37,819 bases of DNA from Verrucomicrobiota bacterium (GTDB lineage: Bacteria > Verrucomicrobiota > Verrucomicrobiia > Chthoniobacterales > Terrimicrobiaceae), in assembly GCA_026398285.1 (NCBI GenBank), contig JAPLTI010000183.1:1-37819 (forward strand). The letters run 5' to 3'. The notes beneath the pieces were generated by a model. It worked only from the letters and a program-made list of their open reading frames with translations. It did no database searches and was not told the DNA's origin. The position numbers were made by a program, and so were the translations under genes. Shown here one piece after another: positions 15,757 to 23,109 of the stretch. Numbering within the stretch: position 1 is the first letter of the stretch; each line of letters opens with the position of its first letter.

Positions 15757-16407
15757 TCAGGCGGAGGGGCGGGATTTCTTTTCGAACCGCTTTTCCGTTC
15801 CAGACAGGAGGCGTGAGATATTGGATTTGTGGCGCCAGATGGCGAGCAGGCACATGATGCCGGCGATGCTCGTGCGCAAAGCATCTCCCTGCCCAAGCGC
15901 CCACATACCGGCAGCTCCCGTGGGCAGCGCGACGGCGGCTCCAAGCGAAGCGACCGAGACATAGCGCGTCGTGTAGAAAAGTGTAAGCCACACAAAAAGT
16001 CCAAAGGCGAAAACCGGCGGGGGAAACAGCGCCAGCATGATGCCAGCGGCCGTGGCAATGCCCTTGCCGCCTTGGAAGCGCAGCCAGACCGGATAAGTGT
16101 GGCCGATCATGGCAAAGATCGCTCCCACGACGCCCGAGTTGATCACCACGGATTGCGGCGCCCCATACGCTTTCAAGGCGATCAGGAACCCAACCATCAC
16201 AGCGAGCCAGCCTTTGAAGGCATCCAGCGCAAACACGGTGTAGCCCCACTTTTTTCCAAGGATGCGCAACGCATTCGTCGCGCCGGTGCTGCCGCTGCCT
16301 TGCGTGCGCAGATCGACGCCTTGCATCCGCCCGGCAAGGAATCCCCATGGAATCGATCCAAGCAGATAGGCTTGAAGGGCGGCGATGAGGTAAAGAGTCA
16401 CGCGCAA
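15757..16407 (-). CDS. plsY: glycerol-3-phosphate acyltransferase PlsY
   Basis: The 216-residue membrane protein transfers the acyl group of acyl-phosphate to glycerol 3-phosphate, the first step of phosphatidic acid synthesis. Three family motifs are visible: YLLGSIPWGFLAGR (near 14-27), GSGSTGATNALRILGKKWG (near 37-55) and GHTYPVWLRFQGGKGIATAAG (near 101-121). Five to six hydrophobic helices span the inner membrane. The start is TTG (16405-16407) with GGGG about 8 bases upstream; a GTG two codons inside is the alternative. The product of gpsA, encoded just downstream, is its substrate. A polar tail of about 25 residues ends the protein. Confidence 0.94.
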   Translation of the reverse strand: MRVTLYLIAALQAYLLGSIPWGFLAGRMQGVDLRTQGSGSTGATNALRILGKKWGYTVFALDAFKGWLAVMVGFLIALKAYGAPQSVVINSGVVGAIFAMIGHTYPVWLRFQGGKGIATAAGIMLALFPPPVFAFGLFVWLTLFYTTRYVSVASLGAAVALPTGAAGMWALGQGDALRTSIAGIMCLLAIWRHKSNISRLLSGTEKRFEKKSRPSA

Positions 16408-16549
16408 AGGTAATCCCCGTTGCAGCCCTCCGTCTCAAGAAAAATCCTGCGCCCGCCCTGACGATGGCCTTTTCGGAAAAGGCTCGGGGTTTCGAAAGGA
16501 ATGTGCCAATTTGGAAGGCCGATCGAACTCGCATCTCCACTGGATATTC

Positions 16550-16933
16550 ATGCAACAGGTCAAAGACACACTCCGCGCCACCGTGCGCATTGGCTACGAC
16601 GGCAAGGTCTATAAACAATTTCGCGGGCCAAAGGCCGAAGAGCGATTTGCGAATGAGGTGAAAGTGCTTCGCTACCTCGAAAAGCGCGCGTGCCCGTTTG
16701 TGCCACGACTCGTTGAGAGCGATGCGGAGGAGCTGAGAATAGTGACGACCAATTGCGGAACGCGCGTTGACCACCTAGACGACGCCCGCTGCCGCGAGTT
16801 GTTCGCCGAACTCGAGCCCTACGGCGTCCGGCACGACGACGCCGACATACGGAATGTCACCTACCGCCAGTCCGACGGCCGATTTTGCCTCATCGATTTT
16901 GAATTTGCGACAATCTTGGAGCCGGAGCAATGA
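16550..16933 (+). CDS. very small protein-kinase-like protein
   Basis: The 127-residue product looks like a stripped-down kinase-fold protein. KQFRGPKAEERFANEVKVL (near 22-40) provides a possible ATP-binding Lys and a helix-C Glu. YGVRHDDADIRNV (near 92-104) resembles a catalytic loop HxDxxxxN, and RFCLIDFEFA (near 112) has DFE where kinases have DFG. Canonical kinases are about twice this long, and no glycine-rich loop is seen, so activity is unproven. The stop overlaps the start of a PP2C-type phosphatase gene by four bases, which suggests a working pair. The ATG at 16550 is chosen over an upstream ATG at 16511 because the fold begins just after it. Confidence 0.6.
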   Translation: MQQVKDTLRATVRIGYDGKVYKQFRGPKAEERFANEVKVLRYLEKRACPFVPRLVESDAEELRIVTTNCGTRVDHLDDARCRELFAELEPYGVRHDDADIRNVTYRQSDGRFCLIDFEFATILEPEQ

Positions 16934-17751
16934 GCGACATTCCCTCCCCGATCAAAAGCCTTCTATGGTCCGGCCACACGGACTGCGGGAAGGTCCGTAA
17001 AAACAACGAGGATTCTTTCCTCGGCCTGATCGTCGATGCACAAGGGGCCCAATGGCTCGGAAAGATAGGCGAGGCCGAAGTCGCCAAATCCGATTTTGTT
17101 TTTGCCGTGAGCGATGGAATGGGGGGCGCGAAGGCCGGGGAGTTCGCCAGCAAGATAGCCGTGGAAAAAATCACGAAAATCCTACCAACGGTTTTCGCAC
17201 AAGGAGCTTCGGGCATTTCCAGCGGATTCCGCGATGTGCTTCAGGAGGTCTTTGTCGAAATCCACCGCGCGCTGCTCTATCTCGGCTCCTGCTACGAAGA
17301 GTGTCGTGGCATGGGTGCCACGCTGAGTCTGTGCTGGTTCACTCCGGGGTGGATGTATTTCGCCCATATCGGCGACAGCCGCATTTACTTCCTTCCGGCG
17401 GCCGGCGGCATGAAGCAGATCACCAACGACGACACCTATGTCGGCTGGCTTTTTCGAAACGGCCAAATCAACGAGCGCGAGGCGAAAAACCATCCCCAGC
17501 GAAATGTCCTGCAAAAAGTTCTCGGCGCAGATCCGCAACAGATCGAACCCCAGACCGGCGCCGTGGGACTCGAGCCGGGCGACCGGTTTCTGCTCTGCAC
17601 GGATGGCGTCACCGATGGCCTCTTCGACAGCCGCATAGAAGATATCCTGCGCAACACCTCCCGTGAGGCGGCGCCGGCTCTCGTTCGCGAGGCAATCGCA
17701 GCCTCCGGCCGGGACAATGCGACTGCGCTTGTGGTCGATATTGTCGGGTAG
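16930..17751 (+). CDS. PP2C-family serine/threonine protein phosphatase
   Basis: The 273-residue product has all main PP2C motifs: GHTDCGKVRKNNEDSF (15-30), FAVSDGMGGAKAGE near 58 with the metal-binding Asp, GMGATLSLCW near 126, AHIGDSRIYFL near 144, LLCTDGVTDGL near 220 and SGRDNATALVV at the end with the final metal Asp. It should remove phosphate from Ser/Thr in a Mn2+/Mg2+-dependent reaction in the cytoplasm. There is no membrane segment or sensor domain. It is translationally coupled by ATGA to the small kinase-like gene and ends 54 bases before leuA. Confidence 0.9.
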   Translation: MSDIPSPIKSLLWSGHTDCGKVRKNNEDSFLGLIVDAQGAQWLGKIGEAEVAKSDFVFAVSDGMGGAKAGEFASKIAVEKITKILPTVFAQGASGISSGFRDVLQEVFVEIHRALLYLGSCYEECRGMGATLSLCWFTPGWMYFAHIGDSRIYFLPAAGGMKQITNDDTYVGWLFRNGQINEREAKNHPQRNVLQKVLGADPQQIEPQTGAVGLEPGDRFLLCTDGVTDGLFDSRIEDILRNTSREAAPALVREAIAASGRDNATALVVDIVG

Positions 17752-17805
17752 TCTCTTTTGAAAACTTGGCGCATCGGCTTTTGCGGTGCTACTCTGGGTC
17801 TTTCC

Positions 17806-19467
17806 ATGCAACAGCCGCCTGTCACCAAATACCGGCCCTTTCCGCAGGTCGATCTTCCCGACCGCCAGTGGCCGAACCGCACTCTGAGCTCCGCTCCCGT
17901 TTGGTGCAGCGTAGATCTTCGCGATGGCAACCAGGCGCTTGCGCAACCGATGAGCGTGGAGGAGAAGCTCGAGTATTTTCAAATGCTCGTCGGCATCGGC
18001 TTCAAGGAAATCGAAATTGGTTTTCCCTCCGCATCGCAGATCGAATTCGATTTCTGCCGCCGCCTCATCGAGGAGAACCTGATCCCGTCTGATGTCTCGA
18101 TTCAAATCCTCTGTCAGTGCCGCGAGGATCTCATCGTGCGCTCGCTCGAGGCTCTGCGCGGCGCGCGCAGCATTATTTTTCACCTCTACAACTCGACCTC
18201 GCCGAAGCAACGCGAGTATGTCTTCAACTCGACCCGCGAGCAGATCGTCTCCATCGCCACGCATGCGGTTTCGTTTTTAAAGGAGAAAATGCAGCCGCTC
18301 GTCGCCGAGGGCTCGCGCATCCGTCTCGAATACTCACCCGAGAGCTTCACGAGCACGGAACTCGATTTCGCCCTGCAGATTTGCGAGGCCGTGACCGATG
18401 TCTGGCAGCCGACACCGGAAAACAAAATCATCCTCAACCTCCCGGCCACGGTCGAATACGCGACGCCGAATATCCACGCCGACCAGATCGAGTGGATGTC
18501 CCGCCATCTGACCCGCCGCGATCTCACAACGCTTTCGCTCCACACGCACAACGACCGCGGCACCGGCACGGCCGCCACGGAATTGGGCCTCCTCGCAGGA
18601 GCCGACCGCGTGGAAGGCACGCTCTTTGGAGTCGGTGAACGCACCGGCAACCTCGATATCGTCACCGTCGCGCTGAATCTCTACACGCACGGCATTCATC
18701 CCCACCTCGACCTCAGCCGACTCAACGCGATCCGCGATGTTTACGAGCGCTGCACCCGCATGGAGGTGCATCCCCGCCATCCCTACGCCGGTGATCTCGC
18801 CTTCACGGCATTCAGCGGCTCGCATCAGGATGCCATTAAAAAATCATGGTCGCGCCAAGTAGAAGGCAAGCCGTGGGATACTCTCTACATTCCAATCGAC
18901 CCTGCCGATATCGGCCGCAGCTACAAGGCAATCATCCGCATCAATTCCCAGTCCGGCAAAGGCGGCGTCGCTTACATCCTCGAAACGGAATTCGGCTACC
19001 AGCTTCCCAAGTCTCTCCAAAAAGAACTCGGCCGCATCGTCAATGCCGTCTCGGATGAAAAAGGCACCGAACTCGAAGCCGAGGAAATCCACGGGCTTTT
19101 CCTGAAAACCTATGTCCTGCGTGATAGCGCCGTGAGCCTGCGCGAATTCCGGGCCATCGAGCGCGGTGAGCAGGTCACAATCGAAGCTGACCTCGTCCTC
19201 CAAGGGCAACCTGTCACAGTCCGCGGTTCCGGCAACGGCCCGATCGCGGCATTCGTCGCCGCCCTCGGCCAAACAAACCTCCCGCCTTTCGAAATCCAAA
19301 GCTATTCCGAGCACTCGCTCGGCGCCGGAGCCGATGCCCGCGCCGTGAGCTACATCGAAATCAAAACCGCCGCCGCCCACACCTATTTTGGCGTGGGAAG
19401 CGATACCAACATCGAACTCGCCTCCATCCACGCGATCATCAGCGCCCTGAACCGGGCCACCCTATAA
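17806..19467 (+). CDS. leuA: 2-isopropylmalate synthase
   Basis: The 553-residue enzyme condenses acetyl-CoA with 2-oxoisovalerate, the first committed step of leucine synthesis. It is the long (class II, about 560-residue) form: [17 protein letters not shown] opens it, and [10 protein letters not shown] (37-45) holds a metal ligand and catalytic Arg. [11 protein letters not shown] near 244 gives the HxH metal site, and [14 protein letters not shown] follows near 280. After residue 400 lies the C-terminal regulatory domain that senses leucine, with [12 protein letters not shown] near 481. I take the ATG at 17806; a TTG at 17758 is also in frame but adds 16 residues outside the family. No leucine leader peptide or T-box is seen. 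Confidence 0.94.
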   Translation: MQQPPVTKYRPFPQVDLPDRQWPNRTLSSAPVWCSVDLRDGNQALAQPMSVEEKLEYFQMLVGIGFKEIEIGFPSASQIEFDFCRRLIEENLIPSDVSIQILCQCREDLIVRSLEALRGARSIIFHLYNSTSPKQREYVFNSTREQIVSIATHAVSFLKEKMQPLVAEGSRIRLEYSPESFTSTELDFALQICEAVTDVWQPTPENKIILNLPATVEYATPNIHADQIEWMSRHLTRRDLTTLSLHTHNDRGTGTAATELGLLAGADRVEGTLFGVGERTGNLDIVTVALNLYTHGIHPHLDLSRLNAIRDVYERCTRMEVHPRHPYAGDLAFTAFSGSHQDAIKKSWSRQVEGKPWDTLYIPIDPADIGRSYKAIIRINSQSGKGGVAYILETEFGYQLPKSLQKELGRIVNAVSDEKGTELEAEEIHGLFLKTYVLRDSAVSLREFRAIERGEQVTIEADLVLQGQPVTVRGSGNGPIAAFVAALGQTNLPPFEIQSYSEHSLGAGADARAVSYIEIKTAAAHTYFGVGSDTNIELASIHAIISALNRATL

Positions 19468-19474
19468 CAAGTCC

Positions 19475-20521
19475 ATGAAAACCCTCGTCACTGGCTCCTC
19501 CGGCCTTATCGGTTCCGAAGTCTCGATTTTTTTCGCCCGCCAGGGCTGTTCCATCCACGGGGTGGACAACAACCAACGCGCTGCATTTTTTGGACCCCAA
19601 GGCGACACGCGTTGGAATCAAAAACGCCTCGCCGATCTCATCCCAGGCTTCACCCACCACGAAATCGACATCCGTGACCGGCAAGGCGTTCTCGACCTCG
19701 TTGCAAAGATCAAACCCGACATCATCATCCACACCGCCGCGCAGCCCTCGCACGACCGCGCAGCTGCGATTCCTTTTGACGACTTCGACACCAACGCCGT
19801 CGGCACACTGAACCTCCTCGAAGCTGCCCGCCAGGCCTGCCCCGAGTCGCCGTTCGTCCACATGTCCACGAACAAAGTTTACGGCGACCGGCCAAATACC
19901 ATCCCGCTCCGCGAACTCGACACGCGCTGGGATTACGACGATCTGGCTTATGAACACGGCATCGCCGAATCCTTCTCGATCGACCAATCGAAACACTCCC
20001 TCTTCGGCGCATCCAAAGTGGCGGCGGATGTCATGGTGCAAGAATACGGACGCTATTTCGACATGCCCACCTGCTGCCTGCGCGGCGGCTGCCTCACCGG
20101 CCCGAACCACTCCGGCGTGGAACTCCACGGCTTCCTCAGCTACCTCGTGAAATGCAATCTTGAAGGCCGCGAATACAAGGTTTTCGGCTACAAAGGCAAG
20201 CAGGTGCGCGACAACATCCACAGCGAGGATGTGGCCCGCTTCATGTGGGAATTCTGCAAAGCCCCGCGCATCGCGGAGGTCTACAACCTGGGCGGTGGAA
20301 AACAAAATTCCTGCTCGATCCTCGAAGCCTTCCAAATCGCCGAATCCTTCACCGGAAAGAAACAAGCCTTCACCTATGTGGACCAAAACCGCATCGGCGA
20401 CCACATCTGCTACTACAGCGACCTCCGGAAAATGAAATCCCACTACCCGGCGTGGGACATCACCATCAGCCTCACCGAAACCATCAGCCAAATCGTCGAA
20501 GCCTGGAAGACACGCGGGTAA
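19475..20521 (+). CDS. NAD-dependent sugar epimerase, CDP-paratose 2-epimerase type
   Basis: The 348-residue short-chain dehydrogenase-type protein opens with [10 protein letters not shown] (6-15), the NAD-binding glycine motif. [12 protein letters not shown] near residue 86 and [15 protein letters not shown] near 130 are typical of the CDP-paratose 2-epimerase (CDP-tyvelose) group, as is [14 protein letters not shown] near 192. The usual catalytic Tyr-x3-Lys is SLFGASK here, with Phe in the Tyr position and Lys kept, a variation I believe occurs in this subgroup. It should make or interconvert a nucleotide-linked sugar for envelope polysaccharide. It starts 7 bases after leuA. A second epimerase gene lies downstream beyond a toxin-antitoxin pair. 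Confidence 0.85.
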   Translation: MKTLVTGSSGLIGSEVSIFFARQGCSIHGVDNNQRAAFFGPQGDTRWNQKRLADLIPGFTHHEIDIRDRQGVLDLVAKIKPDIIIHTAAQPSHDRAAAIPFDDFDTNAVGTLNLLEAARQACPESPFVHMSTNKVYGDRPNTIPLRELDTRWDYDDLAYEHGIAESFSIDQSKHSLFGASKVAADVMVQEYGRYFDMPTCCLRGGCLTGPNHSGVELHGFLSYLVKCNLEGREYKVFGYKGKQVRDNIHSEDVARFMWEFCKAPRIAEVYNLGGGKQNSCSILEAFQIAESFTGKKQAFTYVDQNRIGDHICYYSDLRKMKSHYPAWDITISLTETISQIVEAWKTRG

Positions 20522-20630
20522 CACCCTTTCCATGCGCCAATACCGTCATGCGGCATGGCGGGACAAGTTCTAGGTATCACGCCCGCCTAAAGCGTCCTGG
20601 ACAGAGCGCCCGATTAAAAATGCAGCCGAC

Positions 20631-20659
20631 TTGCTTTCAAACGACGGACGCTCTATATA
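20631..20659 (+). promoter_or_regulatory. sigma-70 promoter of the Phd/RelE-type pair
   Basis: TTGCTT (20631-20636), a 17-base spacer and TATATA (20654-20659). The antitoxin ATG is at 20667, 7 bases after the -10, so transcription would begin at about the start codon and the mRNA would be leaderless. Confidence 0.55.
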
Positions 20660-20666
20660 GATTGCT

Positions 20667-20915
20667 ATGGCAATTACATATTCCGTCACAGAAGCTCAAG
20701 CTGGCCTCCCCTCTATTCTGCGCGAAGCGGAAGAGCAGCCAGTAATTATAACCCGTCGGGATAAGGCGGTGGGTTACCTTCTTTCTCCAGAAAGATTTGA
20801 GGCGATGCTGGAGACGATGGAAATCATGTCGAATCCTTTGGCCATGCAGGCAATACGGGATCACAAATCCGGGAAAACGAAATTCATGCCGCTTGATGTC
20901 CTTGATGAGAAATAA
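20667..20915 (+). CDS. Phd/YefM-type antitoxin
   Basis: The 82-residue product has the Phd/YefM DNA-binding N-terminus (ITYSVTEAQAGLPSILREAEEQPVIITRRDKAVGYLLS in pattern: SVTEAQAGL helix, PVIITRRDKAVGYLL strands) and a helical then acidic C-terminus that would wrap the toxin. Such proteins repress their own operon with the toxin as co-repressor. The stop TAA overlaps the toxin ATG (TAATG). It sits between two epimerase genes on the same strand and has its own promoter, so it looks like a later insertion. Confidence 0.85.
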   Translation: MAITYSVTEAQAGLPSILREAEEQPVIITRRDKAVGYLLSPERFEAMLETMEIMSNPLAMQAIRDHKSGKTKFMPLDVLDEK

Positions 20916-21211
20916 TGAAGGTCAACATCTCCGATCAGGTTCGCAACTTTATTCTTTGCCTCGCTCCCGAACCTAGAAAGCGCCTAAGAGAGGCATTGCG
21001 CATGCTCGAGAGTGAGAAGGGTGACATCAAAGCACTTGAAAACGATCTCTCCGGTTATTTTCGGCTTCGAGTTCGCGCTTACCGAGTTATTTTCGGCTAT
21101 CGTGCTATGGAAGACTCCGGTGTTGCCGAGATAGAGTGCGTCTTTTGCGAACGCCGATCGATCGTTTATGAGGCTTTCGCTGCCTTGAGTGCCAGACTGC
21201 AAGGTCGGTAG
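20915..21211 (+). CDS. RelE/ParE-superfamily toxin
   Basis: The 98-residue product fits the RelE fold: an N-terminal strand (VNISDQVRNFILCL), a two-helix hairpin (EPRKRLREALRMLESEKGDIKAL), then LSGYFRLRVRAYRVIFGYR, where the Arg-rich strand carries the RNA-cleaving residues, and a final strand (VAEIECVFCERRSIVYEAF). Relatives cut mRNA on the ribosome. The ATG overlaps the antitoxin stop by one base, giving tight coupling. The toxin and antitoxin have normal lengths and no broken residues are seen, so the pair looks intact. Confidence 0.85.
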   Translation: MKVNISDQVRNFILCLAPEPRKRLREALRMLESEKGDIKALENDLSGYFRLRVRAYRVIFGYRAMEDSGVAEIECVFCERRSIVYEAFAALSARLQGR

Positions 21212-21266
21212 GACCGGCCGTTTTTAATTCTCTCCCCTCCACGAACCGCTAAAACCCCATCACCAC

Positions 21267-22349
21267 ATGAAAATCCTCCTCACCGGCATTTGCGGCTTCG
21301 CCGGATCTGTGATCACACGCACTCTGCTGGAGCATCGATCCGGTCTCCAGATCCTCGGCCTCGACAATCTTTCGCGCAAAGGCAGCGAGACGAATCTCGA
21401 GCCGCTTCGCGCGCTGGGCTGCGACATCCGCATCGGCGATGTGCGAGACCGGACAGCGCTTGAAAGCCTCCCGCCGTGTGACTGGATCATCGATTGCGCC
21501 GCGAATCCCAGTGTGCTTGCCGGGGTGGATGGGTCCTCGAGCCGCGATCTGGTAGATCAGAACCTCTACGGCACCGTTAATCTCCTAGAGCTCTGCAAAA
21601 CATGGAAAGCCGGGTTCACACTGCTCTCCACCAGCCGCGTCTATTCGATCGCTGCGCTGGCAGGATTGCCGATGGAAAAAACGCCGACCCGCTTCGAGTT
21701 ACCATCCACCGCATCAGGTCCCGGCTGGTCGCGCGGCGGAATCACCGAGCAATTCTCCACAGCGCCACCGGTCAGTCTCTACGGCAGCACGAAGCTCTGC
21801 TCCGAATGGCTCGCACTCGAATACGGCGACGCCTACGGCTTCCCCGTCTGGATCAATCGCTGCGGTGTCCTCGCCGGCGCTGGGCAATTTGGCAAAGCCG
21901 ACCAGGGCATTTTCTCCTTTTGGATTCACTCCTGGCGCGCTGGGCGTCCGCTGAAATACATCGGCTTCGGCGGCTCGGGGCTCCAAGTCCGCGACTGCCT
22001 GCATCCGAGGGATATCGTCCCGCTCCTCCTCAAGCAGATCGATTTTCGCGGCACGGAAAAACCCCGCACCGTCAACCTCGCCGGCGGTCACGAAAACTCC
22101 ATGTCCTTGCGCGAACTTTCCGCCTGGTGCGCGGATAAAATCGGCCCCGCTCTCGCCATCAACGACCCGAATCACACTTCCAGCGACCAATCCAGCCGCC
22201 CCTTCGACATTCCGTGGGCCATCCTCGATCTCGCCCTCGCCCGCGAAGCATGGGGATGGAAACCCGCCACCACCCTGCCTCAAATCCTCGAGGAAATCCG
22301 TTCGCACGCGGAATCAAACCCCGACTGGCTCGATCTCGTCACCGGCTGA
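21267..22349 (+). CDS. NAD-dependent epimerase/dehydratase, CDP-paratose 2-epimerase-like
   Basis: The 360-residue extended short-chain dehydrogenase starts with TGICGFAGSV (6-15), the NAD-binding loop. LDNLSRKGSETNL near 32 follows the second strand, IDCAANPSVLAGVD near 72 is the family segment, LLSTSRVYS near 118 is the Ser strand, and SLYGSTKLCSEWLALEY near 171 holds the catalytic Tyr-x3-Lys. NRCGVLAGAGQFGK near 199 resembles the CDP-paratose epimerase GP.Q.G segment. It is a paralogue in outline of the epimerase at 19475 and keeps the Tyr that the other lacks. Both probably act on nucleotide sugars for surface glycans; the substrate is not shown. Confidence 0.83.
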   Translation: MKILLTGICGFAGSVITRTLLEHRSGLQILGLDNLSRKGSETNLEPLRALGCDIRIGDVRDRTALESLPPCDWIIDCAANPSVLAGVDGSSSRDLVDQNLYGTVNLLELCKTWKAGFTLLSTSRVYSIAALAGLPMEKTPTRFELPSTASGPGWSRGGITEQFSTAPPVSLYGSTKLCSEWLALEYGDAYGFPVWINRCGVLAGAGQFGKADQGIFSFWIHSWRAGRPLKYIGFGGSGLQVRDCLHPRDIVPLLLKQIDFRGTEKPRTVNLAGGHENSMSLRELSAWCADKIGPALAINDPNHTSSDQSSRPFDIPWAILDLALAREAWGWKPATTLPQILEEIRSHAESNPDWLDLVTG

Positions 22350-22415
22350 AGCCAGAGTGGATTGACTAAAAGTTGATCTTAAAATGGACACGGGAGTGTG
22401 ATTGGATATCGCCCG

Positions 22416-23105
22416 ATGTCTTCGCCCTCTTCCATCCGCTCGCCGCTGGCGGCCTATGTGACGCCGTTTTTCGTGTTCATGGGCGGATTGATATTGGTCT
22501 CTCTCGTCAAAAATCCCACTGCCGATTCGCTCTGGTTGCGGAGTCCGGAGTATTGGATTTATCCGCTTCAGACGGCGCTCTGCGCAGGCGTATTGGTTTT
22601 TTACTGGCGTCAATATGACTTTGGAAAACGCGGAGGGACAGGCTTGGCGTTGGCTGCCGGGATGGTGGTGCTGGGTCTCTGGATCGCTCCGCAGGCTTTT
22701 CTGGGCGTAGCGGCGCGGGTGGATGGATTTGATCCCTCGGTGTTCGGTGAGGGTTCCGCGCTTTACTGGATGACTGTCGCCGCGCGCTTTGCGCGATTGG
22801 TCATTATTGTTCCTTTGGTGGAGGAAATTTTTTGGCGTGGGTTTTTGATGCGGTATTTGATTCGAGAGGATTTCACCTCGCTGCCGGTGGGCACATTTCA
22901 ATGGAAATCCTTCGCCGCAGTGGCGGTGTGTTTTATGCTGGTTCACGGTATGGCGGATTGGCCGGCGGCCCTGCTCTGCGGGGTGATCTACAATTTTGTG
23001 GCTGTGCGGACGGGCAGTCTCGGCGCCTGCGTGCTCTCACACGGGGTGACAAACCTCGGTCTCGGCCTTTACATTATGACAACGAGGCAGTGGGGATTCT
23101 GGTAA
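22416..23105 (+). CDS. CPBP-family membrane protease (CAAX-protease-related)
   Basis: The product has about 229 residues and six to eight membrane helices. The CPBP/Abi motifs are present: VPLVEEIFWRGFLMRYLI near 133-150 (EExxxR, the Glu pair and Arg of the intramembrane active site), FMLVHGMADWPAAL near 171 with the conserved His, and CVLSHGVTNLGL near 206 with the second His. Homologues are membrane metallo- or glutamate proteases related to Rce1; this length and layout match the 'CAAX prenyl protease-related' group often found near exosortases, though none is here. The start may instead be a GTG at 22398, six codons upstream. It ends 4 bases before nadE. Confidence 0.87.
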   Translation: MSSPSSIRSPLAAYVTPFFVFMGGLILVSLVKNPTADSLWLRSPEYWIYPLQTALCAGVLVFYWRQYDFGKRGGTGLALAAGMVVLGLWIAPQAFLGVAARVDGFDPSVFGEGSALYWMTVAARFARLVIIVPLVEEIFWRGFLMRYLIREDFTSLPVGTFQWKSFAAVAVCFMLVHGMADWPAALLCGVIYNFVAVRTGSLGACVLSHGVTNLGLGLYIMTTRQWGFW

Positions 23106-23109
23106 TTTT

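Noticed and set aside
17182-18264. Open frame of 360 codons on the minus strand
   Set aside because: It is antisense to the PP2C phosphatase and the leuA start; both plus-strand genes carry clear catalytic motifs.
19439-20533. Open frame of 364 codons on the minus strand over the epimerase gene
   Set aside because: It covers almost the same bases as the plus-strand epimerase, which has NAD-binding and family motifs; the antisense product is Ala/Val/Glu-rich without domain pattern.
21198-21230. Terminator after the RelE-type toxin gene
   Set aside because: CGGT-AGG-ACCG followed by a T5 run is suggestive, but the stem has only four base pairs.
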